Assembly: GCF_006476065.1 (NCBI RefSeq)
Contig: NZ_ML636798.1
Coordinates: 788,906-852,905 of the forward strand
Length of the DNA stretch: 64,000 bases
DNA from: Cognatiluteimonas lumbrici
GTDB taxonomy: Bacteria; Pseudomonadota; Gammaproteobacteria; Xanthomonadales; Xanthomonadaceae
Direction: 5' to 3'
Below, in pieces: positions 21,486 to 30,848 of the stretch. Position 1 is the first letter of the stretch; every line of letters starts with the position of its first letter. The notes under the pieces are model-generated. The model was not told where the DNA came from. It ran no database searches and was given only the letters and a program-made list of their open reading frames with translations. The position numbers and the translations under genes were made by a program.

Positions 21486-22321
21486 CACTGCGGGTTCGCC
21501 AGCCGGCGCAGTTCCGGCAACAGGTCGCCCGGGAGCAGGCCGCGCATGCCGCCGGCCGCGGCCGCGTCGCCCGCGGCTGCGTGCAACAGCGCGCCGCAGG
21601 CGGCGGCGTCGAACGCTTCCAGCCCCTGCGCGCGCAGCGCGGCGATGACGCCGGTGAGCAGGTCGCCCATGCCGCCGGTGGCCATGCCGGGATTGCCAGC
21701 GCCGACCTGCACGCTGCGCCCGTCCGGCGCCGCGACCAGCGTGCCCGCGCCCTTGAGCACGACCACGCAGCCGAAGCGTTCGACCAGCGCCCGCACGGCG
21801 GTCATGCGGTCGTCATGCACCTCGTGCGCACCGGTCCGCAGCAGGCGCGCGGCTTCGCCCGGATGCGGCGTCAGCACCGCATCCGCCGGCGACACACCGG
21901 GCGCGCCCGCGAGCAGGTTCAGCGCATCGGCATCCAGCACCAGCGGCTTGCCGCTGCGCAGCGCCCCGTCCAGCAGCGCGCGCCCCCACTCGCCGCGCCC
22001 GAGGCCGGGCCCGACCGCGAGCACGTCGGCGCGCTGCAGCAGCGGTGCGTAGTCCTCGCCGGAGTCCACCGCGTGCACCATCGCCTCGGGCTGGCGCGCC
22101 AGCAGCGGGGCGACGTGCGCGGCGCGGGTGGCGACGCTCACCAGGCCGGCGCCCGTGCGCAAGGCCGCCTGCGCGCACAGCATGATCGCGCCGCCGCTTC
22201 CGGCGTCGCCGCCGACGCACAGCACGTGGCCGTGGTCGCCCTTGTGGCTGTCGTTCGCGCGCGGGCGCAGCCAGCGCGCGAGGTCGCCCGGCTCGAGGAT
22301 GTCGTTGGGCTGCGGGTGCAT
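21485..22321 (-). CDS. nnrD: ADP-dependent NAD(P)H-hydrate dehydratase (single domain)
   Basis: Repairs hydrated NADH and NADPH by ADP-driven dehydration. The 278 residues are the ribokinase-like NnrD domain, with GKPLVLDADALNLL, the LTPHPGE motif and the nucleotide loop GNPGMATGGMGDLLTG. The N-terminal epimerase (NnrE) domain that is fused in the E. coli enzyme is absent, and no separate nnrE is in the window. It begins divergently from queG, 22 bases apart, and its stop overlaps the tsaE start. Confidence 0.93.
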   Translation of the reverse strand: MHPQPNDILEPGDLARWLRPRANDSHKGDHGHVLCVGGDAGSGGAIMLCAQAALRTGAGLVSVATRAAHVAPLLARQPEAMVHAVDSGEDYAPLLQRADVLAVGPGLGRGEWGRALLDGALRSGKPLVLDADALNLLAGAPGVSPADAVLTPHPGEAARLLRTGAHEVHDDRMTAVRALVERFGCVVVLKGAGTLVAAPDGRSVQVGAGNPGMATGGMGDLLTGVIAALRAQGLEAFDAAACGALLHAAAGDAAAAGGMRGLLPGDLLPELRRLANPQ

Positions 22322-22343
22322 CGCGCGATTCTATACTTGCCGG

Positions 22344-23411
22344 ATGCAAGCTCCCGCCTTCGACCAGGCTGCGCTCGAGGCGCTCGCGCAACGGCTGAAG
22401 GCGCTGGCCCGCGAGGCCGGTTTCCAGCGCGCGGGCATCAGCGACGTCGTGCTCGGCGAGGACGAGGCGCACCTGCGCGACTGGCTCGCGCAGGGGCTGC
22501 ACGGCTCCATGCACTGGATGGCGCAGCACGGCGACAAGCGTTCGCGCCCCGCGGAACTGCTACCGGGGACGGTGCGCGTGCTCTCCGTCGGCATGGACTA
22601 CGGCCGCGAGCCCGAGGAGGCCTGGGAGAACCTGCGCGCGCACGAGCGTGCCTACGTCGCGCGCTACGCGCTGGGCCGCGACTACCACAAGCTGATGCGG
22701 CAGCGGCTGCAGCGCCTGGCCGACCGCGTCGCCAACGAGATCGGACCGTTCGGCTTCCGCGTGTTCGTGGACTCGGCGCCGGTGCTCGAACGCGCGCTCG
22801 CGCGCAACGCGGGGCTGGGCTGGATCGGCAAGCACACCTGCCTGATCGACAGGGACGGCGGCAGCTGGTTCTTCCTCGGCGAGATCTACCTCGACCTGCC
22901 GCTGCCGGTGGACGTGCCGGCGAGCAACCATTGCGGCACGTGCAGCCGCTGCATCGAGGTCTGCCCGACCCGGGCGATCACGGCGCCGTACCGGCTGGAC
23001 GCGCGGCGTTGCATCTCCTACCTGACGATCGAGCACGAGGGATCGATCGACCCGGAGCTGCGTCCGCTGATCGGCAACCGGATCTTCGGCTGCGACGACT
23101 GCCAGCTGGTGTGCCCGTGGAACAAGTTCGCGCGGCGCAGCGACGAGCCGGATTTCCGGGTGCGCAACGACCTGGACAGGGCGACGCTGGCGGAGCTGTT
23201 CGCGTGGACGGAGGAGGAGTTCCTGCGACGCACGGAGGGCTCGGCGATCCGCCGCTCCGGCTATTCGCGCTGGCTGCGCAACATCGCGGTGGCGCTTGGC
23301 AATGCGCCGACAACGCCGGAGACACTCGCCGCCCTCGAGTCACGCCGCGAGATCGACGATCCCGTGGTGCGGGAACACGTCGAATGGGCCCTTGCGCGGC
23401 ACGGTGGTTGA
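22344..23411 (+). CDS. queG: Epoxyqueuosine reductase
   Basis: Reduces epoxyqueuosine to queuosine at tRNA wobble position 34, using a cobalamin and two 4Fe-4S clusters. The 355-residue protein contains the catalytic Asp region VDSAPVLERALA, ferredoxin motif CGTCSRCIEVCP and the second motif CDDCQLVCPWNK. A HEAT-like C-terminus follows. ATG at 22344 is used; the frame is open upstream but overlaps nnrD. Divergent pairing with the nnrD-tsaE-amiC-mutL operon mirrors E. coli. Confidence 0.95.
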   Translation: MQAPAFDQAALEALAQRLKALAREAGFQRAGISDVVLGEDEAHLRDWLAQGLHGSMHWMAQHGDKRSRPAELLPGTVRVLSVGMDYGREPEEAWENLRAHERAYVARYALGRDYHKLMRQRLQRLADRVANEIGPFGFRVFVDSAPVLERALARNAGLGWIGKHTCLIDRDGGSWFFLGEIYLDLPLPVDVPASNHCGTCSRCIEVCPTRAITAPYRLDARRCISYLTIEHEGSIDPELRPLIGNRIFGCDDCQLVCPWNKFARRSDEPDFRVRNDLDRATLAELFAWTEEEFLRRTEGSAIRRSGYSRWLRNIAVALGNAPTTPETLAALESRREIDDPVVREHVEWALARHGG

Positions 23412-23460
23412 GTCGCCGCGAAGATCAAAAGCGGCCTGCGGGGGTAAGGGCGATTGAGTC

Positions 23461-23512
23461 GGGGGCGGAGTACCACGCATTCCGCAGGCTCCATGCGCGG
23501 TACTCCACCCCC
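23461..23512. repeat. Inverted repeat 1, queG-panD gap
   Basis: Outer arms GGGGGCGGAGTACC (23461-23474) and GGTACTCCACCCCC (23499-23512) match at 13 of 14 positions. An inner CGCAT/ATGCG pair extends the stem around a central loop. Confidence 0.85.
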
Positions 23513-23551
23513 TTGACCCATGGTCGGCCCTTGGTTTGCAGCAGGCTTCGG

Positions 23552-23689
23552 GGGGAACAAGCTCACGGCCTCGCGACGACGCGGGCGCGGTCGGACTGCG
23601 CACGAATGCAACATGGTGCCTGCACCATGCCGCACGCGCGCGAGAAACAACCAATGCGATGAAATCGCGAGGTCGTGAGCTTGTTCCCC
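23552..23689. repeat. Inverted repeat 2, 138 bp with 25-bp ends
   Basis: Terminal arms at 23552-23576 and 23665-23689 are inverted copies matching at 24 of 25 positions (GGGGAACAAGCTCACG against CGTGAGCTTGTTCCCC, then CCTCGCGA against TCGCGAGG). Inside, CATGGTGC (23612-23619) and GCACCATG (23622-23629) form a second perfect hairpin with a two-base loop. It resembles a miniature inverted-repeat element or a composite REP; no flanking target duplication could be made out. Confidence 0.85.
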
Positions 23690-23731
23690 ACTCGGTCACG
23701 ACCCAAAACCGCCGGCGTCAGGGTCCCGGGT

Positions 23732-23769
23732 CGGGTGGTCTGCCCGCCGAACGGCGGGTGCGCCACCCG
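23732..23769. repeat. Inverted repeat 3, nested hairpin
   Basis: Outer CGGGTGG/CCACCCG (23732-23738, 23763-23769) encloses CCCGCCG-AA-CGGCGGG (23743-23758). It lies about 60 bases past the panD stop and could end panD transcription, although no T run follows on the panD strand. Confidence 0.75.
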
Positions 23770-23827
23770 CCCCCCCTCAATCGCACTGACCCGGCTTCGC
23801 TAAACCCGCTGACCAGGCCCGTGCAAG

Positions 23828-24208
23828 TCACGCAGCCTGCGCAGGGATCGACGTGTTGGTATGGGTCAGCGCGTTGTCGCGATCGACGTAGACAAGGGTA
23901 GGTTCGAAGTTCGCAGCCTCCGCCTCGTCCAGCCCCGCATACGCACAGATGATCACCAGGTCCCCCGGCTGCGCCCGGTGCGCCGCCGCACCGTTGACCG
24001 AGATGATCCCGCTGCCCTCCTCCGCCCGGATCGCATAGGTCACGAAACGCTGCCCGTTGTTCACGTTGAAGATGTGCACCTGCTCGTACTCCCGGATCCC
24101 GGAGATGTCGAGCAGGCGACCATCGATCGCGCACGAACCCTCGTAGTGCAACTCCGCGTGGGTCACCGTCGCGCGGTGGATCTTGGCCTTGAGCAGGGTC
24201 AGTTGCAT
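23828..24208 (-). CDS. panD: Aspartate 1-decarboxylase proenzyme
   Basis: Makes beta-alanine from aspartate for pantothenate. The 126-residue proenzyme self-cleaves between Gly24 and Ser25 (HYEGSCAID), turning Ser25 into the pyruvoyl cofactor. Other conserved parts are [13 protein letters not shown] and the [10 protein letters not shown] block. It is the last gene of pcnB-folK-panB-panC-panD, 15 bases after panC, and faces the stem-loop gap. Confidence 0.96.
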   Translation of the reverse strand: MQLTLLKAKIHRATVTHAELHYEGSCAIDGRLLDISGIREYEQVHIFNVNNGQRFVTYAIRAEEGSGIISVNGAAAHRAQPGDLVIICAYAGLDEAEAANFEPTLVYVDRDNALTHTNTSIPAQAA

Positions 24209-24223
24209 GGGGGTGCTCCTTCG

Positions 24224-25071
24224 TTACTGCAGTTCGAATTCGAGGTTGTCGATCAGCCGCGTGCGGCCGAGGCGCGCGGCGGCGAGCGCGACCATCGCGC
24301 CGCGCTCGCCGGGGCCCGGCTCGGACAGGTCCGGGCGGCGGGCCACGATGTAGTCCACGTCGAAGCCTGCCGCAGCCAGCGTGTCCGCGGCGTTCGCTTC
24401 GGCCGTGGCCCGCTCCGTGCCGGCACGGAGCGCATCGCGCAGGGCTTCCAGCGCCTGGTGCAGCCGCGGCGCGCGCGTGCGTTCCTCGGCCGAGAGGTAC
24501 TGGTTGCGCGAACTGAGGGCGAGGCCGTCCGGCTCGCGCGCGGTGCCTGCGGCGACGATCGCGACCGGGAACGCCAGGTCCGCCACCATGTGCCGGATCA
24601 CCGCCAGCTGCTGGTAGTCCTTGCGCCCGAACACGGCGACGTCGGGCCCGACCTGGTTGAACAGGCGCGCGACCACCGTGGCGACGCCGTCGAAGTGCCC
24701 CGGGCGATGCGCACCTTCGAGCACCGAGGTGATACCCGGCACGCGCACCTGCACGGCCGCCTCGATCCCGAGCGGGTACATGGCCTCGACCGACGGCAGC
24801 CACAGCAGGTCGCAGCCCGAGGCCTCCAGCGCGGCGGCGTCGTCCTGCGGCGTGCGCGGATAGCGCGCGAAGTCCTCGCCCGGACCGAACTGGGTCGGGT
24901 TGACGAACACGCTCGCGACCACGCGGTCGCAGTGTTCGCGTGCCAGGTGAACCAGCGAGCGGTGGCCTTCGTGCAGGTTGCCCATGGTCGGCACGAAGCC
25001 GACGCGCAGCCCGTCGCGCTTCCAGCCGCCGACGCGCGCGCGCAGGTCCTCAAGCCGTGACACCGTCTCGA

Positions 25072-25075
<4 letters not shown>
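24224..25075 (-). CDS. panC: Pantothenate synthetase
   Basis: Joins pantoate and beta-alanine with ATP to give pantothenate. The 283-residue protein has the HIGH-like motif [14 protein letters not shown], the pantoate-binding [19 protein letters not shown], and the KMSKS-like LSSRNQYLS. The ATG at 25075 overlaps the panB stop (ATGA), so the two are translationally coupled; the longer open frame upstream is a shadow of panB. Confidence 0.96.
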
Positions 25076-25881
<806 letters not shown>

Positions 25882-25895
25882 GGTCTGGTCCTCGG

Positions 25896-26399
25896 TCAGG
25901 CGGCGGCGCCCAATGGTACGCAGTCGTGCGCATCCACCGCGTCCAGCAATGTCGAAACCGGGCCGTGCCCGGGGACCCGCAGGCCCGGCGCGACCTGCGC
26001 CAGCGGCACCAGCACGAAGGCGCGCTCGTGCAGGTGCGGATGCGGCACCCGCAACCCCGGCTCGTCGATCACGGCATCGCCGTACAGCAGCAGGTCGAGG
26101 TCCAGCGTGCGCGGGCCCCAGGGCGGCGACGCGGCGCGGTTGCGGCCGAAGCGCAGCTCGACCTCGAGCAGCGCGTCCAGCAACGCCCGTGCATCGAGTT
26201 CGGTCTGCAGCAGGGCGACCGCGTTGGTGAAATCGTCCTGCTCGGTGTTGCCCCAGGCCGGCGTGCGGTAGAGGCTCGACGCGCGCAGCAGGCGCGTGCG
26301 CGGCAGCGCGTCGAGCGCCTGCAGAGCTTCGCGCAGGGTGGCCGCGGCGTCGCCGATGTTGCCGCCGAGCCCGATCGCGGCGGTGACCGGGATGGCCAT
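25896..26399 (-). CDS. folK: HPPK, folate-pathway pyrophosphokinase
   Basis: 2-amino-4-hydroxy-6-hydroxymethyldihydropteridine pyrophosphokinase, transferring pyrophosphate from ATP to the pterin for dihydropteroate synthesis. Motifs are GLGGNIGD near the start, [12 protein letters not shown] with the Mg-binding Asp pair, and [15 protein letters not shown]. 167 residues. The ATG at 26399 overlaps the pcnB stop (ATGA); upstream in-frame sequence is non-homologous. Confidence 0.95.
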   Translation of the reverse strand: MAIPVTAAIGLGGNIGDAAATLREALQALDALPRTRLLRASSLYRTPAWGNTEQDDFTNAVALLQTELDARALLDALLEVELRFGRNRAASPPWGPRTLDLDLLLYGDAVIDEPGLRVPHPHLHERAFVLVPLAQVAPGLRVPGHGPVSTLLDAVDAHDCVPLGAAA

Positions 26400-27730
26400 C
26401 AGCCGGTCCGGCCGTCGCTGCGCCGGCGCCGGCGTCGGCGGCGCGCGGGGGGCGCTCCCGCCTCGTCGTCTCCGTCCCCCCCAGCCTCGGTCGCGTCCTG
26501 GGCCAGGTCGCCCTGGGCCTCGCGCCAGAAAGCCACGTCCTCGGCGTGCTCCGGCGAGGCGACCTCGCGCAGGGCCAGGAAGTCGAACGCGGCGCGGAAA
26601 CGCGGATGCGCGAGCAGGCGTCCTACCCGCTTGCGCTGGCCGAAGCGCGATTGCAGCAGCCAGATCTCCTGCATCGGGGTCGAGAACCGGCGCGGCAGCG
26701 CCACCACCTGCAGCTGGTGCAGGGTGACCCGATCGGCCGCGCGGCGCTGGGCCTCGGCCGCATGCATGCCTTGCGCCTGCAGCGCCATCAGCTGGCGGCA
26801 GTAGGCCGGCCACAGCAGCAGCGCGAACAGGAACGCGGGCGAGACCGGTTCGCCGGCGGCGACGCGGGCGTCGGTGCCGCGCAGGCCCTCGACCAGCATC
26901 CGCCGCAGTGCGCCGCTGCGGTTGGCCGCGAGCGCGGCGGCGGTTTCCGGGAACAGCGCGGCCAGCAGGCCGTGCTTCTCCAGGCCAAGGAAGCTGGCCT
27001 CGGCATGCCCGGAGAGGAACATCTTGAGGCACTCCTCGAACAGGCGCGCCGGCGCCGATTCGCGCAGCAGGGGCGCCAGCCTCGGCAGCGGTTCGGCCGT
27101 GGCCGGATCGATGCTGAAGTCGAGCTTGGCGGCGAGCCGCACGGCGCGCAGCATGCGCACCGGATCCTCGCGATAGCGCGCCTCGGGATCGCCGATCAGC
27201 TTCAACACCCGGTTGCGCACGTCCTCGAAGCCGCCGACGTAGTCGCGCACCGAGAAGTCCTCGATCGCGTAGTACAGCGCGTTGGCGGTGAAGTCGCGGC
27301 GGACCGCGTCCTCCTCGATGGTGCCGTAGACGTTGTCGCGCAGCAGGCGGCCGCCTTCGTGCAGCTCGCGGTCGCCGCTGCCGTCGTCGGTGTTGGCGCG
27401 GAAGGTCGCGACCTCGATGATCTCGCGGCCGAAGACCACGTGCGCGAGCCGGAACCGGCGCCCGATCAGGCGGCAGTTGCGGAACAGCGACTTGACCTCC
27501 TCGGGGGTCGCGTCGGTGGCGATGTCGAAGTCCTTGGGCTTGCCGCCGACCAGCAGGTCGCGCACGGCGCCGCCCACCAGGCAGGCGGCGAATCCCGCGT
27601 CGCGGAGTCTGTAGAGCACGCGCACGGCATTGGGGCTGATGTCCTTGCGCGAGATGTTGTGGCCCTCGCGCGGGATCACCTGGAGTGCCACGGGCGCGGA
27701 GGCTGGGGATGGCGGGTCTTGGATGGGCAT
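26399..27730 (-). CDS. pcnB: Poly(A) polymerase I
   Basis: Adds 3' poly(A) tails to RNAs and so promotes their decay. The 443-residue protein has the nucleotidyltransferase signature [22 protein letters not shown] and the [11 protein letters not shown] motif that separates poly(A) polymerases and CCA enzymes from other members. A very basic C-terminal tail with a run of arginines is usual for PcnB. It is the first gene of the folK-pan operon, the order found in E. coli, and diverges from tRNA-Glu. Confidence 0.95.
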   Translation of the reverse strand: MPIQDPPSPASAPVALQVIPREGHNISRKDISPNAVRVLYRLRDAGFAACLVGGAVRDLLVGGKPKDFDIATDATPEEVKSLFRNCRLIGRRFRLAHVVFGREIIEVATFRANTDDGSGDRELHEGGRLLRDNVYGTIEEDAVRRDFTANALYYAIEDFSVRDYVGGFEDVRNRVLKLIGDPEARYREDPVRMLRAVRLAAKLDFSIDPATAEPLPRLAPLLRESAPARLFEECLKMFLSGHAEASFLGLEKHGLLAALFPETAAALAANRSGALRRMLVEGLRGTDARVAAGEPVSPAFLFALLLWPAYCRQLMALQAQGMHAAEAQRRAADRVTLHQLQVVALPRRFSTPMQEIWLLQSRFGQRKRVGRLLAHPRFRAAFDFLALREVASPEHAEDVAFWREAQGDLAQDATEAGGDGDDEAGAPPARRRRRRRRSDGRTG

Positions 27731-27760
27731 CTGGGCGGCTTGGCCGCGGTCCGGGAAGCG

Positions 27761-27790
27761 TTGCCTTTCGGCAGGTCAGCCCCCTATACT
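27761..27790 (+). promoter_or_regulatory. tRNA-Glu promoter
   Basis: TTGCCT (27761-27766) and TATACT (27785-27790), separated by 18 bases, give a good sigma-70 promoter. Initiation would fall about seven bases before the mature tRNA 5' end. Confidence 0.7.
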
Positions 27791-27803
27791 AGCAAGCCAA
27801 CCT

Positions 27804-27879
27804 GCTCCCTTCGTCTAGAGGCCTAGGACGTGGCCCTCTCAAGGCTAAAACACGAGTTCGAATCTCGTAGGGAGCGCCA
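27804..27879 (+). tRNA. tRNA-Glu (CTC)
   Basis: 76-nt cloverleaf with encoded CCA. Acceptor GCTCCCT pairs with AGGGAGC; the anticodon loop CTCTCAA gives anticodon CTC, decoding GAG. The T loop GTTCGAATC is canonical, and the sequence resembles bacterial tRNA-Glu throughout. Confidence 0.95.
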
Positions 27880-27885
27880 AATCCA

Positions 27886-27912
27886 GGAGCCCACGCCACC
27901 CGCGTGGGCTCC
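27886..27912 (+). terminator. Hairpin after tRNA-Glu
   Basis: Perfect 11-bp stem GGAGCCCACGC (27886-27896) with GCGTGGGCTCC (27902-27912) around a CACCC loop. The following bases GTCGTTTA are only weakly T-rich. It probably terminates or processes the tRNA transcript. Confidence 0.7.
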
Positions 27913-27930
27913 GTCGTTTAGACTTGCGGC

Positions 27931-28254
27931 ATGCCCTTCGTCGTCACCGAAAACTGCATCAAGTGCAAGCACACCGACTGCGTCGAGGTGTGCCCGGTGG
28001 ACTGCTTCCACGAGGGCCCGAACTTCCTGGTGATCGACCCGGACGAGTGCATCGACTGCACCCTGTGCGAGCCCGAGTGCCCGGTCAACGCGATCTACCC
28101 CGAGGACGACGTCCCCGCCGGCCAGGAAGTCTTCGTCGGCCTCAACGCCGAGCTGGCGAAGGAATGGCCGGTGCTGGCCGTCCGCAAGGACCCGCCGCCG
28201 GACGCCGCCGAGTGGGACGGCAAGCCCGGCAAGCTGGCCCTGCTGGAGCGCTGA
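27931..28254 (+). CDS. fdxA: Seven-iron ferredoxin FdxA
   Basis: Ferredoxin of 107 residues with one 3Fe-4S and one 4Fe-4S cluster, as in Azotobacter ferredoxin I. The N-terminal cysteine set ([18 protein letters not shown]) and the second set ([12 protein letters not shown]) are complete, followed by the family-specific C-terminal extension [17 protein letters not shown]. It is likely a soluble low-potential electron carrier. The gene stands alone between tRNA-Glu and the convergent bamC gene, six bases from its stop. Confidence 0.95.
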   Translation: MPFVVTENCIKCKHTDCVEVCPVDCFHEGPNFLVIDPDECIDCTLCEPECPVNAIYPEDDVPAGQEVFVGLNAELAKEWPVLAVRKDPPPDAAEWDGKPGKLALLER

Positions 28255-28260
28255 GGCGCC

Positions 28261-28773
28261 TCAGCCGCCGAGGGCGGCCTTGAGCGTCGCCACCAGCTTG
28301 AGCGCCGCCGCCCCGGTCGCCGGCACCCCGCGCGGGTCCACCGCCGAAACGTAGACCCCGCCCTGCCCGTCGCTCACGCGCACCAGGAAGTTGCTGCCCT
28401 CGTAGCTTACGTCGTAGGCGCCGAGCACCTGCGCGCGGCTGGCAATGGTGACGCCCTCGGTGCCTTCGAGCACGTCGCCCACGCGCGCGTACACCTCTTG
28501 GCGGTCGCCGGCGACGGTGAAGCCGCTCGCGGCCTGGGCCGCGCTGGGCTGGCCCAGCGACGAACGCATCACCGAGGACTGGCCGGATTCGCCGGGGATC
28601 GCCATCGCGCCGTCGGTGCTGGGCCGGTCGAGGTCCGGCGGGACTTCCAGCGGCCGCGCCTCGGCTGCCAGCGCGTAGGCGCTGTCCTTGCTGAACCAGC
28701 TGCAGCCGGCGACGGTGGCGGCCAGGGCGGTCGCGGCGATGGCGGGCAGGACGGTGTGGCGGGAAAGGCGCAT
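28261..28773 (-). CDS. bamC: Short BamC/NlpB-like lipoprotein
   Basis: Outer-membrane lipoprotein (170 residues) with lipobox VAGC near residue 24. The segment after the lipidated Cys, with ARPLEVPPDLDRPSTDGAMAIPG, resembles the unstructured N-terminal part of BamC that binds BamD in the outer-membrane protein assembly machine. The rest is a single small domain, so the protein is about half the length of E. coli BamC (344). Position directly after dapA is the E. coli arrangement. BamC identity rests mainly on context and this short motif. Confidence 0.8.
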   Translation of the reverse strand: MRLSRHTVLPAIAATALAATVAGCSWFSKDSAYALAAEARPLEVPPDLDRPSTDGAMAIPGESGQSSVMRSSLGQPSAAQAASGFTVAGDRQEVYARVGDVLEGTEGVTIASRAQVLGAYDVSYEGSNFLVRVSDGQGGVYVSAVDPRGVPATGAAALKLVATLKAALGG

Positions 28774-28788
28774 GGGGTGGGTCTCCTG

Positions 28789-29706
28789 TCAGGCCGCGAA
28801 TCGGTCGCGGCACTCCTGTTCGATCTGCTGGATGCGGGCGGCGGCCTCGGCGGCCGCCTCCGCGTGTCGGTCGGACAACGGGGTCAAGGGAAGGCGCAGG
28901 CCGCGGCCGATGCCGGCGCGCTCGAGCAGCGCCTTGAGCGGGATCGGGTTCGGCTCCAGCGCGAGGAAGTCGAAGCACGGCTCCAGCCGCGCGTGCAGCG
29001 CCATGGCCTCGGCCTCGTCCCCGGCGCGCGCCAGGTCGCACAGCCGGCGCAGCGCGTGCGGCAACACGTTGGAGGCGACCGACACCAGGCCGTCCGCGCC
29101 GGCGAGCATCGCGCGCGCGGCGGTGGGGTCGTCGCCGCTGAGCACGACGAAGCCGGGCCCGCGCAACGGCAGCAACTGCTGCATGCGGCCGGGGTCGTTG
29201 CGCGCCTCCTTGATGCCGCAGACGTTCGTGTGCCCGGCCAGCGCGGCGGTGGTCTCCGGCAGCAGGTCGCAACCGGTGCGGCCGGGCACGTTGTAGAGGA
29301 GCACCGGCACCTTGCTGTCGTCGGCGACCGCGCGGAAGTGCGCGAGCAGGCCGGGCTGGGTCGGACGCACGTAGGGCGGGGTTACCACCAGCACGGCATC
29401 GGCGCCGAGGCCCGCTGCGCGGCGGGTCCGGGCGATGGTCTTGTCGGTGCCGGACAGGCCGGTGCCGGCGACCACGGGAACCTTGCCGTTGGCCAGTTCC
29501 ACGGCGCAGCGCAACAGGGTGTCGTACTCGACGTCGTAGAGGGTGGCGGCCTCGCCGGTCGAGCCGGCGACCACCAGCGCCTGGGTGCCGGCCTCCAGCT
29601 GCTGCTGCAGCAAGCGCCGCCAGGCGTCCAGATCGAGCTCTCCGGCGCCCGTGAAGGGGGTCGCCAGCGCAGTGATGCTGCCGGAAAGTCGCGGGGTGCT
29701 GGCCAC
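28789..29706 (-). CDS. dapA: 4-hydroxy-tetrahydrodipicolinate synthase
   Basis: Condenses pyruvate with aspartate semialdehyde in the lysine and diaminopimelate pathway. The 305-residue TIM barrel carries GSTGEAATL, the Tyr-containing [13 protein letters not shown] and the Schiff-base Lys in GIKEA. The start is GTG at 29706. It diverges from gcvR across an 81-base gap, and bamC follows 15 bases after its stop. Confidence 0.95.
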   Translation of the reverse strand: MASTPRLSGSITALATPFTGAGELDLDAWRRLLQQQLEAGTQALVVAGSTGEAATLYDVEYDTLLRCAVELANGKVPVVAGTGLSGTDKTIARTRRAAGLGADAVLVVTPPYVRPTQPGLLAHFRAVADDSKVPVLLYNVPGRTGCDLLPETTAALAGHTNVCGIKEARNDPGRMQQLLPLRGPGFVVLSGDDPTAARAMLAGADGLVSVASNVLPHALRRLCDLARAGDEAEAMALHARLEPCFDFLALEPNPIPLKALLERAGIGRGLRLPLTPLSDRHAEAAAEAAARIQQIEQECRDRFAA

Positions 29707-29787
29707 CGCCCGATGTTACTTGCGGCGCTCGCGCACGGGCAAGTATGCTGGCTGCACGCGTTTTCCCCTGCAACGGACGCTTTCGCC

Positions 29788-30354
29788 TTGACCGATCCAG
29801 ACCCTGCCAGCCGTCCGTCGCCCAACGAGAACCACCTGCTGATCAACGCCTACACGACGCATCCGCGGTCCCCGCTGCTGGCGGTGACCCGGCGCATCGC
29901 CGACAGCGGTTGCAACCTGGTGGACACCCGGCTGGCGACCGTGGGACGGGACGTCTCGGTCACCGCGCTCGCCACCGGTTCCTGGGACGCGGTCGCCAAG
30001 CTCGAGACCATGCTCGGCAAGCTCGAGCGCGAGGAGGACCTGAAGCTGGTCTGGTACCGGACCGGGCCGAAGCCGGTGCAGTCGAACCTGCTGCCCTACG
30101 TGGTCGAGGTGGTGGCCGCCGACAAGCCCGGCATCCTGTTCCAGCTCGCCGACTTCTTCGACCGCCAGGGCATCACCATCGAGTCGCTGCACTGCTCGCG
30201 CTACCGCGCCATGCAGACCGGCGCCGAGATGTTCACCGCCCAGGTCACCATCGGCATTCCGGCGGACATGCACATCGCCGCGTTGCGCGACGACTTCCTC
30301 GAGTTCTGCGACCACCTGAACCTCGACGCGATCATGGACCCGATGAAGTTCTGA
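29788..30354 (+). CDS. gcvR: Glycine cleavage system regulator GcvR (ACT protein)
   Basis: Two tandem ACT domains in about 188 residues: LLINAYTTHPRSPLLAVTRRIADSGCN starts the first, and YVVEVVAADKPGILFQLADFF the second. In E. coli GcvR binds GcvA and represses the gcv operon in the absence of glycine. No good ATG is available: an ATG at 29713 would place the start only seven bases from that of dapA, so the TTG at 29788 (LTDPDPASRPSPNENH) is preferred. The dapA-gcvR-bcp order matches E. coli and supports the assignment. Confidence 0.88.
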   Translation: MTDPDPASRPSPNENHLLINAYTTHPRSPLLAVTRRIADSGCNLVDTRLATVGRDVSVTALATGSWDAVAKLETMLGKLEREEDLKLVWYRTGPKPVQSNLLPYVVEVVAADKPGILFQLADFFDRQGITIESLHCSRYRAMQTGAEMFTAQVTIGIPADMHIAALRDDFLEFCDHLNLDAIMDPMKF

Positions 30355-30356
30355 CC

Positions 30357-30848
30357 ATGGCGGACACCGGCAAGGCGCTGAGCAAGACGACCCTGGGGCT
30401 GCCGCTGGCACTGGACGACGGCAGCACCACGACCCTCGCCGACTTCGCCGGCCAATGGCTGGTGCTGTACTTCTACCCGAAGGACTCCACGCCCGGCTGC
30501 ACCAACGAGGGCAACGACTTCGACGCGCTGCTGCCGAAGTTCCGCAAGCTCGGCGCCGCGGTCCTCGGCGTGTCGCGCGATTCGGTGCGCTCGCACCGCA
30601 ACTTCAGCGAGAAGCAGGGCTTCCGGTTCCCGCTGGTGAGCGACCCGGACGAGAAGCTGTGCCGCGCCTTCGACGTGATCAAGCCGAAGAAGCTCTACGG
30701 CCGCGAATTCATCGGCGTGGAACGCAGCACGTTCCTGATCGACCCGGACGGGGTCGTCCGCGCCGCCTGGCGCAAGGTCAAGGTGTCCGGCCATGCCGAG
30801 GCCGTGCTCGACACCCTCAAGACGGAACAACGCACGCATGACGCGTAG
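30357..30848 (+). CDS. bcp: Thioredoxin-dependent peroxiredoxin Bcp
   Basis: Peroxiredoxin of the Bcp/PrxQ family (163 residues) that reduces hydroperoxides. The peroxidatic Cys is Cys48 in PKDSTPGCTNEG. The resolving Cys five residues on, as in E. coli, is absent; the only other Cys is Cys102 (DEKLCRAF). It may therefore use Cys102 or behave as a one-Cys enzyme (inference). It begins three bases after gcvR, and its last 11 bases overlap the start of phoH. Confidence 0.93.
   Translation: MADTGKALSKTTLGLPLALDDGSTTTLADFAGQWLVLYFYPKDSTPGCTNEGNDFDALLPKFRKLGAAVLGVSRDSVRSHRNFSEKQGFRFPLVSDPDEKLCRAFDVIKPKKLYGREFIGVERSTFLIDPDGVVRAAWRKVKVSGHAEAVLDTLKTEQRTHDA

Larger units (their letters stand above)
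23412..23827. other. Gene-free gap with three strong stem-loops
   Basis: The longest gap in the window, between the 3' ends of queG and panD. No credible gene was found; the open frames here lie across inverted repeats and have no recognisable protein. It holds three separate hairpin-forming elements, listed individually (23461-23512, 23552-23689, 23732-23769). None ends in a clear T run. Confidence 0.8.

Noticed and set aside
19697-23662. A 1321-codon plus-strand frame spanning amiC, tsaE, nnrD and queG
   Set aside because: It crosses four well-supported genes and the stem-loop gap in the wrong frame and is low-complexity Arg/Ala/Gly.
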